A stretch of DNA of 64,000 nucleotides from Dongia_B sp964406155 (GTDB lineage Bacteria > Pseudomonadota > Alphaproteobacteria > Dongiales > Dongiaceae), in assembly GCA_964406155.1 (NCBI GenBank), contig CAYOQR010000007.1, forward strand, positions 61,486-125,485. Direction: 5' to 3'. How positions within the stretch are numbered: the stretch's first letter is position 1; each line of letters starts with the position of its first letter. The notes beneath the pieces were generated by a model, which was not told the DNA's origin, searched no databases, and worked only from the letters and a program-made list of their open reading frames with translations. Below are positions 8,775 to 18,476 of the stretch, piece by piece. Both the position numbers and the translations under genes were made by a program.

Positions 8775-9890
8775 TTATTGGACGTTGGCGCCGACTACCT
8801 TGTCCCATTCCTTGGTGATCACCGGCTTCGCCGCATCCTGCTCGGCGACCGTCGGGAACACCGCCTTGTCATAGGCTTCCGCCGGCGGCAGCTTCTTCAA
8901 GAGTTCCTGCGGCACCTTGCCCTTGGCGACCAGATCCTTGAAGCGGATCGGATGGCAATAGCCCTTCAGCCAACCGATCTGGCCTTCGTCGGAATAGAGG
9001 TATTCCATCCACAACTTCGCCGCATTCGGATGCGGGGCGTAGGCGCTGATCGCCTGCACATAGACACCGGCAACGACGCCGCTCTTCGGCACCACGACCT
9101 CGACATTCGGATTGCCCTTCAGCGTATCGCGGTCGGCCAGGGCGTTATAGTCCCAGCGGATGACGATCGGGGTCGAGCCCTGAGCCACCGAGGCAACCTT
9201 GCCGATAACAGGCACGAAATTGCCGTTCTTGTTCAGCTCAGCGAAGAACTTCAGGCCTTCATTGGCGGCCGTGGTGGCATCGGTAGCACCGGCGGAGAGG
9301 CCGGCGGCATAGACGCCCTGGATGGCCTGGTTCGAAGCGCGCGGATCGCCCGCCAGCGCCACGGAGTTCTTGTAGTCGGCGCCCAACAGGTCTTTCCAAT
9401 CCTGCGGCACTTTCTTGACGATATCGGAGTTCACCTCGAAAGAGAGAACGCCGTAATAGTCGCCGTACCAATAACCATCAGCATCCTTGGCGCTGTCAGG
9501 GATCGAATCCCAGGTCGAGACCTTATAGGGCTGAATGAGGTTGTCGGCCTTGGCTTGCGGGCCGAAAGACAAGCCGACATCGATGACGTCCGGCGCCTGC
9601 GGGCCGGTATTGCCCTTATTCGCCTTGATCGCCTCGACCTCGTCGCCCGAGCCGGCATCCGGATTGAGCTCGTTCACCGTCAGGCCATATTTCGCCTTGA
9701 AGCCTTCGATCAGGTCGCCATAACCGCACCAGTCATGCGGCAGCGCGATCGTCGTCAGTTGGCCTTCCTTCTTGGCCGCCGCGATCAGGTCCTGCATGGC
9801 ATCTGCAGATGCGACCCCCGTGGCGATCGCCGTCGTCGACATCAAGGTCGCGACGGACAAGCTAACCATACGCATCCAAGCCGGCTTCAT
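8775..9890 (-). CDS. Periplasmic solute-binding protein (set B)
   Basis: A 371-residue ABC binding protein with a signal peptide (likely cleavage after VASA near residue 30). The start at 9890 follows AGAGAGGAAGG; an in-frame start at 9968 lacks such a site. The mature protein begins with a motif near LPHDWCGYGDLIEGFKAKYG. It belongs to the broad iron/polyamine/phosphonate-type family 1 binding proteins. It carries no recognisable Trp-x-Asp amine site, and a second Cys occurs in GYCHP. The ligand cannot be named: aminoethylphosphonate-like, opine-like or iron-chelate ligands are all possible. It is the first gene of the set B operon and is separated from the permeases by a strong stem-loop. 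Confidence 0.85.
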   Translation of the reverse strand: MKPAWMRMVSLSVATLMSTTAIATGVASADAMQDLIAAAKKEGQLTTIALPHDWCGYGDLIEGFKAKYGLTVNELNPDAGSGDEVEAIKANKGNTGPQAPDVIDVGLSFGPQAKADNLIQPYKVSTWDSIPDSAKDADGYWYGDYYGVLSFEVNSDIVKKVPQDWKDLLGADYKNSVALAGDPRASNQAIQGVYAAGLSAGATDATTAANEGLKFFAELNKNGNFVPVIGKVASVAQGSTPIVIRWDYNALADRDTLKGNPNVEVVVPKSGVVAGVYVQAISAYAPHPNAAKLWMEYLYSDEGQIGWLKGYCHPIRFKDLVAKGKVPQELLKKLPPAEAYDKAVFPTVAEQDAAKPVITKEWDKVVGANVQ

Positions 9891-10513
9891 ATGTACCTTC
9901 CTCTCTGTAAGGTGACGGCAAGCGTCACTGGAACCTTCCCCATGATTACGTAACCAGCGATCACGCAATCAGCCACGCGTCCTCGTTGTGCTCGGACGGG
10001 CCAACGCGCGCAATCTAACCAGTCATTATTGCAGTCTTGTGACCGAACGAGTGCGCAGGTGCTTTAATCTGGGGATAAAATGAGCGAAGACGCAAATCGG
10101 CTTTGCGAAGCCGAAAAGCGCATTTTACCCACATCATTCCCGATCCGCCCTGCAAGCAGTGCCACCCCTGACCAAAGCAGCCTTGAACAGCCGCTTCTTT
10201 GTTTTGTCACATTTCTGTAACTCAATGATAAGCAAGTCGCTTAAAAAAACAATCCCACATTGATCGACAGGCAACAGTATCGAGATCACCCCCGCCGGTC
10301 GCCAGATCGATCCGCCAGACAACTGACTGACCGGGTATATGCGCGAATCCGAACATTTGCCGGAAGAGTCCCCATTCCCCGCCTCTGCCACCCTTCCGAG
10401 TACCCGGCAAACCGTCCACCGGCAACCTTTCAGACCTCGCCCGCAATTCTCGCGGGCCTTTGCATCGCGCTATGGCATCATGGCCGCCTCATTCCTTTCG
10501 GCCGAGGCCCCGC
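9891..10513. other. Intergenic region upstream of set B operon and pirin gene
   Basis: No credible gene is seen in these 623 bases. Short open frames on both strands lack ribosome sites and family resemblance. A nested hairpin lies at 10076-10127: a nearly perfect outer arm (TAAAATGAGC against GCGCATTTTA) and an inner perfect CGGCTT/AAGCCG stem with loop TGCG. Its role is unknown. The AT-rich patch 10190-10260 is a likely promoter zone. Confidence 0.35.
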
Positions 10514-11425
10514 ATGACCACTCCTGGCGCAGACGATCCGCAGCATCCGGTTTCCGGCAACGCCGCCATCGAGATGACCATCCTGCCCCGGACCCGCGAT
10601 CTCGGTGGCTTCGAGGTCGGGCGCGTGCTGCCGGCGATCGGCAAGCGCATGGTCGGCCCCTTCATCTTCCTGGATCAGATGGGGCCCGTCACCTTCGCGC
10701 CGGGCCGGGGAATCGATGTCCGGCCGCATCCCCATATCGGCCTTTCCACCGTCACCTATCTTTTCCAGGGGACGATCCTGCATCGCGACAGCGTCGGCTC
10801 GATACAGCCGATCGAACCCGGAGACGTCAATTGGATGACGGCCGGCAGCGGCATCGCCCATTCCGAGCGGACGCCTCCCGATTTCCGGGACGGCACCCAT
10901 CCCCTGTTCGGCATCCAATCCTGGGTGGCGCTGCCGAAGGCGCAGGAGGAACGGCAACCGTCCTTCCATCACCATCCGGCGGCAAGCCTGCCGCTGCTCG
11001 ATCTCGACGGCCCGCATGGCCGCCTGATCGCCGGATCGCTGTACGGGGCGACCTCGCCGGTCGAGGTTTCTTCGCCGCTATTCTATGCCGATATCACCAT
11101 GCCGGCCGGCACCACCCTGCCCATCCCGGCGACCTATGAGGAGCGGGCCGTCTATCTGATCAGCGGCAGCATCGATCTCGCCGGCAGCACCTTCGATACG
11201 GCGCAGCTCCTGGTCCTCAAACCCGGCACAGCGCTTCAAGTCAAGGCAACGGCACCGTCGCATCTCCTCCTGCTCGGCGGGGAGCCCTTGGAGGAGCCCC
11301 GTTACATCTGGTGGAATTTCGTCTCCAGTTCGCAGGAGCGGATCGAACAGGCGAAAGCCGATTGGGAGGAACGGCGTTTTGCCCATGTGATCGGCGAACA
11401 CGAATTCATTCCGCTGCCGAAGTAA
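10514..11425 (+). CDS. Pirin family protein
   Basis: A 303-residue bicupin of the pirin family. The metal-binding set of the N-terminal cupin is intact: His72 and His74 in RPHPHIGLSTVTYLFQG, then His116 and Glu118 in GSGIAHSERTP. ATG 10514, with GAGG a few bases upstream, starts the protein at MTTPG; an in-frame ATG at 10460 gives a non-conserved extension. Bacterial pirins include quercetinase-like enzymes and redox-linked regulators, so the exact role is open. It appears monocistronic. The next gene (11499) follows after 73 bases on the same strand and could be co-transcribed. Confidence 0.92.
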   Translation: MTTPGADDPQHPVSGNAAIEMTILPRTRDLGGFEVGRVLPAIGKRMVGPFIFLDQMGPVTFAPGRGIDVRPHPHIGLSTVTYLFQGTILHRDSVGSIQPIEPGDVNWMTAGSGIAHSERTPPDFRDGTHPLFGIQSWVALPKAQEERQPSFHHHPAASLPLLDLDGPHGRLIAGSLYGATSPVEVSSPLFYADITMPAGTTLPIPATYEERAVYLISGSIDLAGSTFDTAQLLVLKPGTALQVKATAPSHLLLLGGEPLEEPRYIWWNFVSSSQERIEQAKADWEERRFAHVIGEHEFIPLPK

Positions 11426-11498
11426 TCGATCCGGTCACCAGCAGTACGGCGCCTGTCGCGCAACGGTCATCAAGCTGAGATATGGCGGCAATGAAGCC

Positions 11499-12368
11499 GT
11501 GACAACAGTATCAGCTATGCCCAGTCTTGCCGCCACCGACGCCGCCGCGATTGACCTGACCTATGCCAGTCAGTGCGATGGTCCGATTTCCCGCGGCTTC
11601 ATCCGTCTGGTCGAAATCCTGACCGGACAGCTCAAGCTCAAGCGGTTATACGAGCTCTATCAGTCCGAGATGCGGGACAGCACGGATTTCTGGGAAGCGG
11701 CGATGCGGCTGCTCGACCTCAGCATCGATTACGATGCCACGAAGCTCGATGCCCTGCCGAAGACCGGTCCCCTCATCATCGTCGCCAATCATCCCTTCGG
11801 ACTGGTCGACGGCCTGCTGATCGGCGCGCTGGCCCATCGCGTCCGCTCGGATTTCAAGGTTCTCACCAATGCCCGGCTCTATCCGCCCGATGCGGATGTG
11901 CAACGCTATATCCTGCCGATCGACTTCGATCCGACAGACGCGGCGCAGGCAACCAATCTGGCAACCCGCGCGACGGCCCGCCGCCATCTCAAGGGTGGCG
12001 GTTGCCTCATCATCTTCCCCGCCGGCGGGGTGGCGACGACACCGACGCCCTTCGCCCGCCGGGCCATCGATCTCGATTGGAAGCCCTTCACGGCACGCCT
12101 GATCCACGAGGCGAAAGCCAGCGTCGCGCCGATCTATTTCCACGGCCAGAACAGCCGGCTGTTCCAGATCGCCAGTCATATCAGCATGACGGCCCGTCTG
12201 GCCCTGCTGCTGCACGAAGTCGCCAATAAGATCGGCCGGCGCTTCCGCGCCACGATCGGCGATGTCATGCCCTATGATGCGGTCCGCGATCTGCGCGACA
12301 GCCGTGCCCTTTGCCAATTCCTGCGGGACTGCACCTACGCGCTCGGCAGTCAAGCGTCCGCGCGCTGA
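11499..12368 (+). CDS. PlsC-like lysophospholipid/glycerol-phosphate acyltransferase
   Basis: A 289-residue acyltransferase-like protein. The catalytic block reads VANHPFGLVDGL (residues 95-106) with His98 and Asp104. One more residue than the canonical HX4D separates them, as in the NHPFGG-type subfamily. A second block, IIFPAGGVAT near residue 173, corresponds to the FPEG-like substrate motif. It probably transfers an acyl group to a lysolipid or a related amino-lipid at the membrane, but the substrate is not shown. The start may be GTG 11499 or ATG 11517; neither has a strong ribosome site. It lies just upstream of a Pho-box-like element and the phosphate transporter, so a link to phosphate-limited lipid remodelling is possible but unproven. 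Confidence 0.78.
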   Translation: MTTVSAMPSLAATDAAAIDLTYASQCDGPISRGFIRLVEILTGQLKLKRLYELYQSEMRDSTDFWEAAMRLLDLSIDYDATKLDALPKTGPLIIVANHPFGLVDGLLIGALAHRVRSDFKVLTNARLYPPDADVQRYILPIDFDPTDAAQATNLATRATARRHLKGGGCLIIFPAGGVATTPTPFARRAIDLDWKPFTARLIHEAKASVAPIYFHGQNSRLFQIASHISMTARLALLLHEVANKIGRRFRATIGDVMPYDAVRDLRDSRALCQFLRDCTYALGSQASAR

Positions 12369-12408
12369 AGCGCTTCTGGCCGCCCACTCAGTTAACAGTT
12401 ACTTAACG

Positions 12409-12437
12409 CTTTCATAAAAGCGTCACGCAAGCGTCAT
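12409..12437 (+). promoter_or_regulatory. Pho-box-like PhoB binding site upstream of pit
   Basis: Three 7-base direct repeats recur with an exact 11-base period: CTTTCAT (12409-12415), GCGTCAC (12420-12426) and GCGTCAT (12431-12437), separated by AAAA and GCAA. This is the spacing and approximate sequence (CTGTCAT-N4) of PhoB boxes. It sits 120 bases before the phosphate transporter gene, and an AT-rich -10-like stretch follows around 12449-12460. Confidence 0.7.
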
Positions 12438-12556
12438 CGCCCCTAGCATCATAAGCCTATTGAGTAGGTTTCCGGCCACCGGTTCCGCCACGGATCCTGC
12501 GTTACCAGGACTTTGCGAGGCCGAGGCCTGTCCGATGAAGAACTGGGGATTCTCTG

Positions 12557-14152
12557 ATGACACAAGCCTCCATGAGTACGATTGATCTGCGGCCGGCCAA
12601 ATCGAGCCTGGTTGCCGTCGGCGCCTTCGCCGCGATTGTCGCCATCGGCATCGCTTATTCAGCCGCGCATCTGATCCAGGATCTGTCGATCGCGCCGGCT
12701 GCGACCATCCTGCCTTATATCCTGCTGGGCATCGCCCTGCTCATCGCCCTCGGCTTCGAATTCGTGAACGGTTTCCACGATACCGCCAATGCCGTCGCCA
12801 CGGTGATCTATACCCACTCCCTCAGCCCCAATGTGGCGGTCATCTGGTCGGGCCTGTGGAACTTCATCGGCGTCCTGACCTCGACCGGCGCCGTCGCCTT
12901 CGGCATCGTTTCGCTGCTGCCCGTCGAGCTCATTCTGCAGGTCGGCAGCCAGGCCGGCTTCGCCATGGTCTTCGCCCTGCTGATCGCGGCGATCATCTGG
13001 AATCTCGGCACCTGGTATTTCGGCCTGCCGTCCTCCAGTTCGCATACGCTGATCGGATCGATCATCGGTGTCGGCTTGATGAACCAGTTGATGGCGCAGA
13101 ATGCCAGCGGCACCAGCGGCGTTGATTGGAACCAGGCGATCAATATCGGCAAGTCGCTGGTCTTCTCGCCCTTGGTCGGGTTCTTCGCCGCCGCCTTGCT
13201 GCTGCTCTTGACCAAGGCCGTGATCCGCATTCCGGCGCTCTACCGCGCACCCGAAGGCAAGGCGCCGCCACCGCTCTGGATCCGGGCGCTGCTGGTGTTG
13301 ACCTGCACCGGCGTCAGCTTCGCCCATGGCTCGAATGACGGGCAAAAGGGCATGGGCCTCATCATGCTGATCCTGATCGGTACCGTGCCGACCGCCTATG
13401 CGCTCAACCGGACGATCGATCCCGCCCAGACGCAGAGTTTCGAGCAAAGCTCGATCCAGATCAGCCAGACGCTGGACAAGGCTGGCGGCGCCAGCAGTGC
13501 GACCTTCCCCGGTGATGCCCGCGCCGCCGTCACCACCTATATCAAGCATCATCAACTGGCCGGCGACACGGTACCTGCCTTGCAGGCTCTGATCGCCGAT
13601 ATCAACCGCCAGGTGAAGGAATACGGCTCGGTCTCCAACGTACCGCCCAGCCAGGTCGGCAACGTGCGCAACGACATGTATCTCGCATCGGAAACCCTGC
13701 GCCTGATGCTCAAGGCGGATCAGCCGCATTTCGAGGCGGCGGATCTCACGACGGTCACCGCCTATAAGGCTTCGATCGACAAGGCGACCAAATTCATCCC
13801 GACCTGGGTGAAGGTGGCGGTGGCGATCGCCCTCGGCATGGGCACCATGGTCGGCTGGCGCCGGATCGTCGTGACGGTCGGCGAGAAGATCGGCAAGTCG
13901 CACCTGACCTATGCCCAGGGCGCCAGCGCGGAGATCGTCGCCATGGCGACGATCGGTGCGGCCGATGCCTTCGGCCTGCCGGTCAGCACCACCCATGTAC
14001 TGTCGTCGGGCATCGCCGGCACCATGGCCGCCAACCGCTCCGGCCTGCAGGGATCGACCGTACGCAACCTGGTGATGGCCTGGGTTCTGACCCTGCCGGC
14101 ATCGATCGCCCTGGCCGGCGCCCTGTTCTGGCTGCTGCGTCACATCTTCTGA
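12557..14152 (+). CDS. pit: PiT family low-affinity inorganic phosphate transporter
   Basis: A 531-residue inner-membrane phosphate:cation symporter. Both halves of the internal duplication carry PiT signatures. The N-terminal copy has GFEFVNGFHDTANAVAT near residue 60. A further conserved block, SFAHGSNDGQKGMG, lies near 255. The C-terminal repeat block is GAADAFGLPVSTTHVLSSG near 475. A long hydrophilic central loop (about 275-415) separates the halves, as in E. coli PitA. The start ATG 12557 follows GGGGATTCTC. A Pho-box-like triplet repeat lies upstream, which suggests induction by PhoB under phosphate limitation. That would be unusual for a pit gene in E. coli but is known for some other bacteria. 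It converges with the HPP-CBS gene. Confidence 0.93.
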   Translation: MTQASMSTIDLRPAKSSLVAVGAFAAIVAIGIAYSAAHLIQDLSIAPAATILPYILLGIALLIALGFEFVNGFHDTANAVATVIYTHSLSPNVAVIWSGLWNFIGVLTSTGAVAFGIVSLLPVELILQVGSQAGFAMVFALLIAAIIWNLGTWYFGLPSSSSHTLIGSIIGVGLMNQLMAQNASGTSGVDWNQAINIGKSLVFSPLVGFFAAALLLLLTKAVIRIPALYRAPEGKAPPPLWIRALLVLTCTGVSFAHGSNDGQKGMGLIMLILIGTVPTAYALNRTIDPAQTQSFEQSSIQISQTLDKAGGASSATFPGDARAAVTTYIKHHQLAGDTVPALQALIADINRQVKEYGSVSNVPPSQVGNVRNDMYLASETLRLMLKADQPHFEAADLTTVTAYKASIDKATKFIPTWVKVAVAIALGMGTMVGWRRIVVTVGEKIGKSHLTYAQGASAEIVAMATIGAADAFGLPVSTTHVLSSGIAGTMAANRSGLQGSTVRNLVMAWVLTLPASIALAGALFWLLRHIF

Positions 14153-14194
14153 GCTGCCGGCAACTCCTCGCCGAGCATGCCGCCGCCGGGTGTC

Positions 14195-15469
14195 TCACTC
14201 GGCGGCGGCGACTTCCGGATCGGCCAACCGGCCGCGATAGAGTGCCGCCACCAGATCGGATTGCGTCACCATTCCCGCCAGCTTCTGCTCGTGATCGAGA
14301 ACTGGGATGTGATGCAGGCCACGATCCGACAACAGGGGGACCAGTTCGACGATGTGACGGTCGACCGGTGCCGTCACGACCGGTGAGGTCATGATGTCGC
14401 CGACGACCTTGATCGCCCGCCGCCGCCAGCCGCCCCCCCGCAAAAGACGCTGCAGCCGTGCATCGAAGCCCTTGAAGGCAGGCTGATCGACCTGAAGGAT
14501 GAAGTCCTCCAGGGTGACGATACCAAGGATATGGCGCGACTGATTGTCGATCACCGGCAGCGCCTTCAAGCGATGCTGCCGCAGCAATGCCCAGGCATCC
14601 TGCAATTCCGTCGCCTTGCCGACCGCAATGATATCCCGCGACATGATATCGGCGCAGGTGATTTCGCCGAAACGGCGGCGATAGGCGTGCATCTCGGTTT
14701 GCAGGAAGAGATTCTCGAGATCGTCCCGGTCGATATCCAGCAGTTCCCGGTATTCCTTCAAGACATCGTCAAGATCGGCGGGCACGAAGCCCAGGCGATC
14801 GCCCGGTTTGGGATCCGCCGTCTGGTGAATATTGGCATGGCTGACGACGGCGACATGGGGATAGCGATGGCGCGTCAGATTATTGAAGAGAAGGGCCACC
14901 CCGAGCAGCAGCACCGAGTTCAACCCCACCGGCGCCAGCAGAAAGCCGTAGCCAAGATGATGCACAGCCGGACCGCCCAGCACGGCGGTCAGGGCGACGG
15001 CGCCGCTCGGCGGATGCAGGCAACGCAAGGTGAACATCGCACCGATGGCCCCGGCAATGGCCAAAGCCGCCGCCCAGAAGGGATCGTGAATCCAGATGCT
15101 GCAGGTGACGCCGATCGCGGCGGAAACCAGATTGCCGCCGATGATCGACCAGGGCTGGGCGAGCGGACTGGCCGGGACGCCGAAAAGCAGCACCGCCGAC
15201 GCCCCCATCGGCGCAATCAGCAACGGTACTGCACTGGTCTCCCCCAGAACCGTGAGGCTGACGATCCCGGTCGTCAGAATACCCAGCAATGCGCCACAAC
15301 AGGCGCGGAACCGCTCAAGGTGACCGACCGCCATGCGGCCCGGCACGAAGCTGCGCAACCAGCGCAAGAATCCTTGCAACACACCCAATCCTTTATTGGC
15401 CAGCGAGCCGGCGTCACGCGGCCCCTCCCCCTCTCCCCCGGAGGTGCCACAGACGCGCCCCGCAAGCAC
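14195..15469 (-). CDS. HPP family membrane protein with paired CBS domains
   Basis: A protein of about 424 residues. The N-terminal half has four or five transmembrane segments and the family-defining LHPPSGAVALTAVLGG near residue 150. The C-terminal half holds two CBS domains, each with the usual I-M-S/T start: DIMSRDIIAVGKATELQDA and DIMTSPVVTAPVDRHI. CBS pairs bind adenine nucleotides and gate transporters or enzymes. HPP proteins have been linked to nitrite transport in plastids and cyanobacteria, but the role here is open. The GTG start at 15469 is uncertain; the conserved part starts some 30 residues later. It converges with pit. Confidence 0.85.
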   Translation of the reverse strand: MLAGRVCGTSGGEGEGPRDAGSLANKGLGVLQGFLRWLRSFVPGRMAVGHLERFRACCGALLGILTTGIVSLTVLGETSAVPLLIAPMGASAVLLFGVPASPLAQPWSIIGGNLVSAAIGVTCSIWIHDPFWAAALAIAGAIGAMFTLRCLHPPSGAVALTAVLGGPAVHHLGYGFLLAPVGLNSVLLLGVALLFNNLTRHRYPHVAVVSHANIHQTADPKPGDRLGFVPADLDDVLKEYRELLDIDRDDLENLFLQTEMHAYRRRFGEITCADIMSRDIIAVGKATELQDAWALLRQHRLKALPVIDNQSRHILGIVTLEDFILQVDQPAFKGFDARLQRLLRGGGWRRRAIKVVGDIMTSPVVTAPVDRHIVELVPLLSDRGLHHIPVLDHEQKLAGMVTQSDLVAALYRGRLADPEVAAAE

Positions 15470-15623
15470 GAAGAGACGATTTGACCCTAGGCCAATTTCC
15501 GGAGGACGAACCTGTAAACGGCCGGCATGGATCAGCCTGCGAACGACGGCCGGACCCTAAGGACATGCCGGCCGGGACGCAAGGGACGTAAGGACGGGAA
15601 ACAGGGATTTTAGGGAACGGCGC

Positions 15624-16148
15624 TCAGGAAGCCGCCTGCCAGGCATCGGCCACGGCCGCCGCCGACATGGCGTCATAGACGGTCGTTTCCTTCAACGGGC
15701 AAGGCGGCTCGGCATAAATGCCAATGATCACCTTACCGATACCACGACCGCCGCATGTCACCGGCAGGAGCAGGCGATGGTATTTCGACAAGGTGGAACC
15801 GCCGACCGAACTGTCGATGCACCAATAGACCGGCGCCTGCCGATCCACCATCTGGTCATAGGGAGCAAGCAAGGCGCCCCGCGCATGATCGGGCACGACT
15901 TCGTCCAGCAATTGGCCGGTCCAGTCGCCGCCGTCATACTCCGTTATCGCAAGGCCTGAGAGCACCACACGCCAGCGCGGATACCGCGAGCGGTATTCCG
16001 GCTGTTCCGCCGTGACGATGCCGATATGGCCGAACCACGGCCGGAAATCTTCGGCGATGAAATCGACACGGTCCGGCATGCGCCGATGATTCAGCCTGCC
16101 GTGCCAGAGGGCATGGAGGTCGTGCAACTGCTGATGCGGGATATGCAT
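15624..16148 (-). CDS. PAS_5 family single-domain protein
   Basis: A 174-residue soluble protein that appears to be a lone PAS-like fold of the PAS_5 type common in alphaproteobacteria. The N-terminal block (LHALWHGRLNHRRMPDRVDF) and the YRLLLPV-like strand around residue 130 (KYHRLLLPVTCGG) fit that family. The start ATG 16148 has GCAGGAGGGACC upstream. No output domain follows, so it could be a small sensory or adaptor protein. It is divergent from the chemoreceptor gene with 209 bases between. No ligand can be inferred. Confidence 0.72.
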   Translation of the reverse strand: MHIPHQQLHDLHALWHGRLNHRRMPDRVDFIAEDFRPWFGHIGIVTAEQPEYRSRYPRWRVVLSGLAITEYDGGDWTGQLLDEVVPDHARGALLAPYDQMVDRQAPVYWCIDSSVGGSTLSKYHRLLLPVTCGGRGIGKVIIGIYAEPPCPLKETTVYDAMSAAAVADAWQAAS

Positions 16149-16357
16149 AGGTCCCTCCTGCGGCGGGTCCGCCGGATAGTTTGCAACAATCGTTTCGCAA
16201 TTTGAAGGTGGAGCCAGGGCCCGCAGGCGACACCGGACACACCTGCCGGGTTTCTTGTCAGGAAAGTTTATTTACTTTTTCTCAAGATATCGTTCCTAGG
16301 CTTAATCAGCACAAATAGCGCCGCAAGACGGCGAAAAAGCATTCCTGGAGGGGAAGG

Positions 16358-18466
16358 ATGTCTCGGAATATCGCCGGTCGGGGTATCGTCGGCCGCCTAT
16401 CGTTAAGCGCCAAGATTCTCATCTCGCTCATCAGCGCTTTGCTGATCGGCATGGCGGTAACGACTTATGTCCTCTCGTCGAGAAGCAGCAAGACCACCGA
16501 GAGCTTGGCCCTGGATAGCGGCCGGGCTCTGGCGGGCGGCATCGCCACGCGCGTCCAGGGCTTCATCAATCCCAATTTCAAGATCGTGGAGACATTGCGG
16601 GACTCCTTCATCGCGATGCAGGCCAAGGGCGTGACCGACCGCATGCTCTATCTGGCGATGGTCGAAAGCGCGATGAAGGCCAATCCGCAAGTGCTCGCCG
16701 TCTGGACCGCCTGGGAGCCCAATGCCCTGGATGGCAAGGATGCCGATTTCGTCAACAAGCCGGGCCATGACGCCAGCGGCCGCTTCGTGCCCTATGTGGT
16801 CGGCAAGCCCGACGGTTTCGACCTGACCCCGCTGGTTGACTACGACAAGCCCGGTCCCGGCGACTATTACCAGCTCGCGCGCAATTCGGGAAAAGAGCAG
16901 ATCATCGAGCCCTATCCCTATCAGGTCGGCGACAAGACCGTGGTGATGACCAGCCTCGTCACCCCCATCATCATCGATGGCAAGGTCCGGGGCGTGGTCG
17001 GCCTCGACTTCAATCTCGAGAGCATTCAGAAGAGCCTGGCGGAGATCAAACCCTATGAGACCGGCTCCGTCTCCCTGATCTCGAACAACGGCAATTGGGC
17101 CGCCTTCCAGCAGGTCGAGAAGATCACCAAGCCGATCGATGCCGATTATCCCAGCCTCACACCGGCCAAGGCTGCCGTCACCGCCGGCAAAAGCACGATG
17201 ATCAGCGACTATTCACAGGCCCTGCAGACCAATGTCTATCGCGTTTTCGAACCGGTCATCATCGGCCATACGGAAACACCCTGGTCGGTCATGGTCAACC
17301 TGCCGCAGGACAAGATCCTGGCACCGTCACGCGACCTGACGCTCTTCATCATCATCGCCGCCGCGATCCTGATCGTTGTCATGTCGGTCATCATCGCCAT
17401 CCTCATCCGCAGCCTGATCGCCCGACCGATCTTCAGCCTGACCGAGACAGTCGGCCAGCTCGCCGAAGGCAATACCGCCGTCGATGTCCCCTCGACCCAG
17501 CGTGGCGACGAACTCGGTGTCATGGCGCGGGCGATCGACGTCTTCCGCGGCAAGCTGATCGAAATGGATGAAATGCGCGGCCGGCAGGCCGAGGCCGAAC
17601 GGGTCGCGGAAGCCGAGAAGAAACGGCTGATGCGGGAGCTCGCGGACAACTTCGAAAGCAGTGTCCAAGGCGTCGTCCAGGCGGTCTCCTCCTCAGCCAC
17701 GGAGCTGCGTGCCAATGCGCAATCCATGGCGAGCGTCGCGGAGGAAAGCACCCGTCAGGCTTCGGCCGTTGCCGCCGCGGCGACACAGGCCTCCGCCAAT
17801 GTCACCACCGTCGCCGCCGCCTCGGAGGAATTGTCGGCCTCGATCGGCGAGATCAGCCGCCAGGTCAATGACAGCACCACCGTCGCCCGCTCGGCCGTGG
17901 AAGAGGTCGCCAAGACCGGCGAAACGATCGAGAGCCTGGCCCAGGCGGCGGACAAGATCGGCGGCATCGTCCAGATGATCAACGATATCGCCAGTCAGAC
18001 CAACCTCCTCGCCCTCAACGCAACGATTGAAGCCGCCCGCGCCGGAGAGGCCGGCAAGGGCTTTGCCGTCGTCGCCTCCGAGGTCAAATCGCTGGCCAAT
18101 CAGACGGCCCGCGCCACGGAAGAGATTTCCGGCCAGATCGGCAGCATGCAGGACATTACCCGTCATGCTGTGACGGCGATCCAGAACATCAGCAGCACGA
18201 TGGGCCGGATCAGCGAGATCTCGAGCGCAATCGCCGCCGCGGTAGAGGAGCAATCCGCCGCTACCCAGGAGATCTCCAACAATGCGCAGCAGGCGGCATC
18301 CGGCACCGATGAGGTCAACCGCAACATCACCGGCGTTTCCGAAGCAGCCCACGAAGCCGGTGGCGCCTCATCCCAGGTCCTGACAGCCGCCGGCGAATTG
18401 TCGTCGCAGTCGGAGATGCTGCGGATGCAGGTCGACAGCTTCATCACCAAGATCCGCGCCGGCTGA
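16358..18466 (+). CDS. Methyl-accepting chemotaxis protein with periplasmic Cache domain
   Basis: A 702-residue chemoreceptor. The order is transmembrane helix (about 17-40), periplasmic dCache-type domain (about 45-315, with the WEPNALDGKD and YYQLARNSGKEQIIEPYPY blocks), second transmembrane helix (about 325-350), HAMP linker (352-405) and the cytoplasmic methyl-accepting signalling domain. The hairpin tip NLLALNATIEAARAGEAGKG lies near residue 550. A GGAGGGGAAGG ribosome site directly precedes ATG 16358. dCache receptors usually bind amino acids, polyamines or organic acids; the ligand is unknown. The gene seems monocistronic, with no che genes nearby. Confidence 0.95.
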   Translation: MSRNIAGRGIVGRLSLSAKILISLISALLIGMAVTTYVLSSRSSKTTESLALDSGRALAGGIATRVQGFINPNFKIVETLRDSFIAMQAKGVTDRMLYLAMVESAMKANPQVLAVWTAWEPNALDGKDADFVNKPGHDASGRFVPYVVGKPDGFDLTPLVDYDKPGPGDYYQLARNSGKEQIIEPYPYQVGDKTVVMTSLVTPIIIDGKVRGVVGLDFNLESIQKSLAEIKPYETGSVSLISNNGNWAAFQQVEKITKPIDADYPSLTPAKAAVTAGKSTMISDYSQALQTNVYRVFEPVIIGHTETPWSVMVNLPQDKILAPSRDLTLFIIIAAAILIVVMSVIIAILIRSLIARPIFSLTETVGQLAEGNTAVDVPSTQRGDELGVMARAIDVFRGKLIEMDEMRGRQAEAERVAEAEKKRLMRELADNFESSVQGVVQAVSSSATELRANAQSMASVAEESTRQASAVAAAATQASANVTTVAAASEELSASIGEISRQVNDSTTVARSAVEEVAKTGETIESLAQAADKIGGIVQMINDIASQTNLLALNATIEAARAGEAGKGFAVVASEVKSLANQTARATEEISGQIGSMQDITRHAVTAIQNISSTMGRISEISSAIAAAVEEQSAATQEISNNAQQAASGTDEVNRNITGVSEAAHEAGGASSQVLTAAGELSSQSEMLRMQVDSFITKIRAG

Positions 18467-18476
18467 AGCCGGATGC

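Noticed and set aside
10134..10446. Small overlapping open frames of 74-85 codons on the minus strand
   Set aside because: They have no ribosome site and no conserved pattern; they overlap each other and lie in a promoter-like region.
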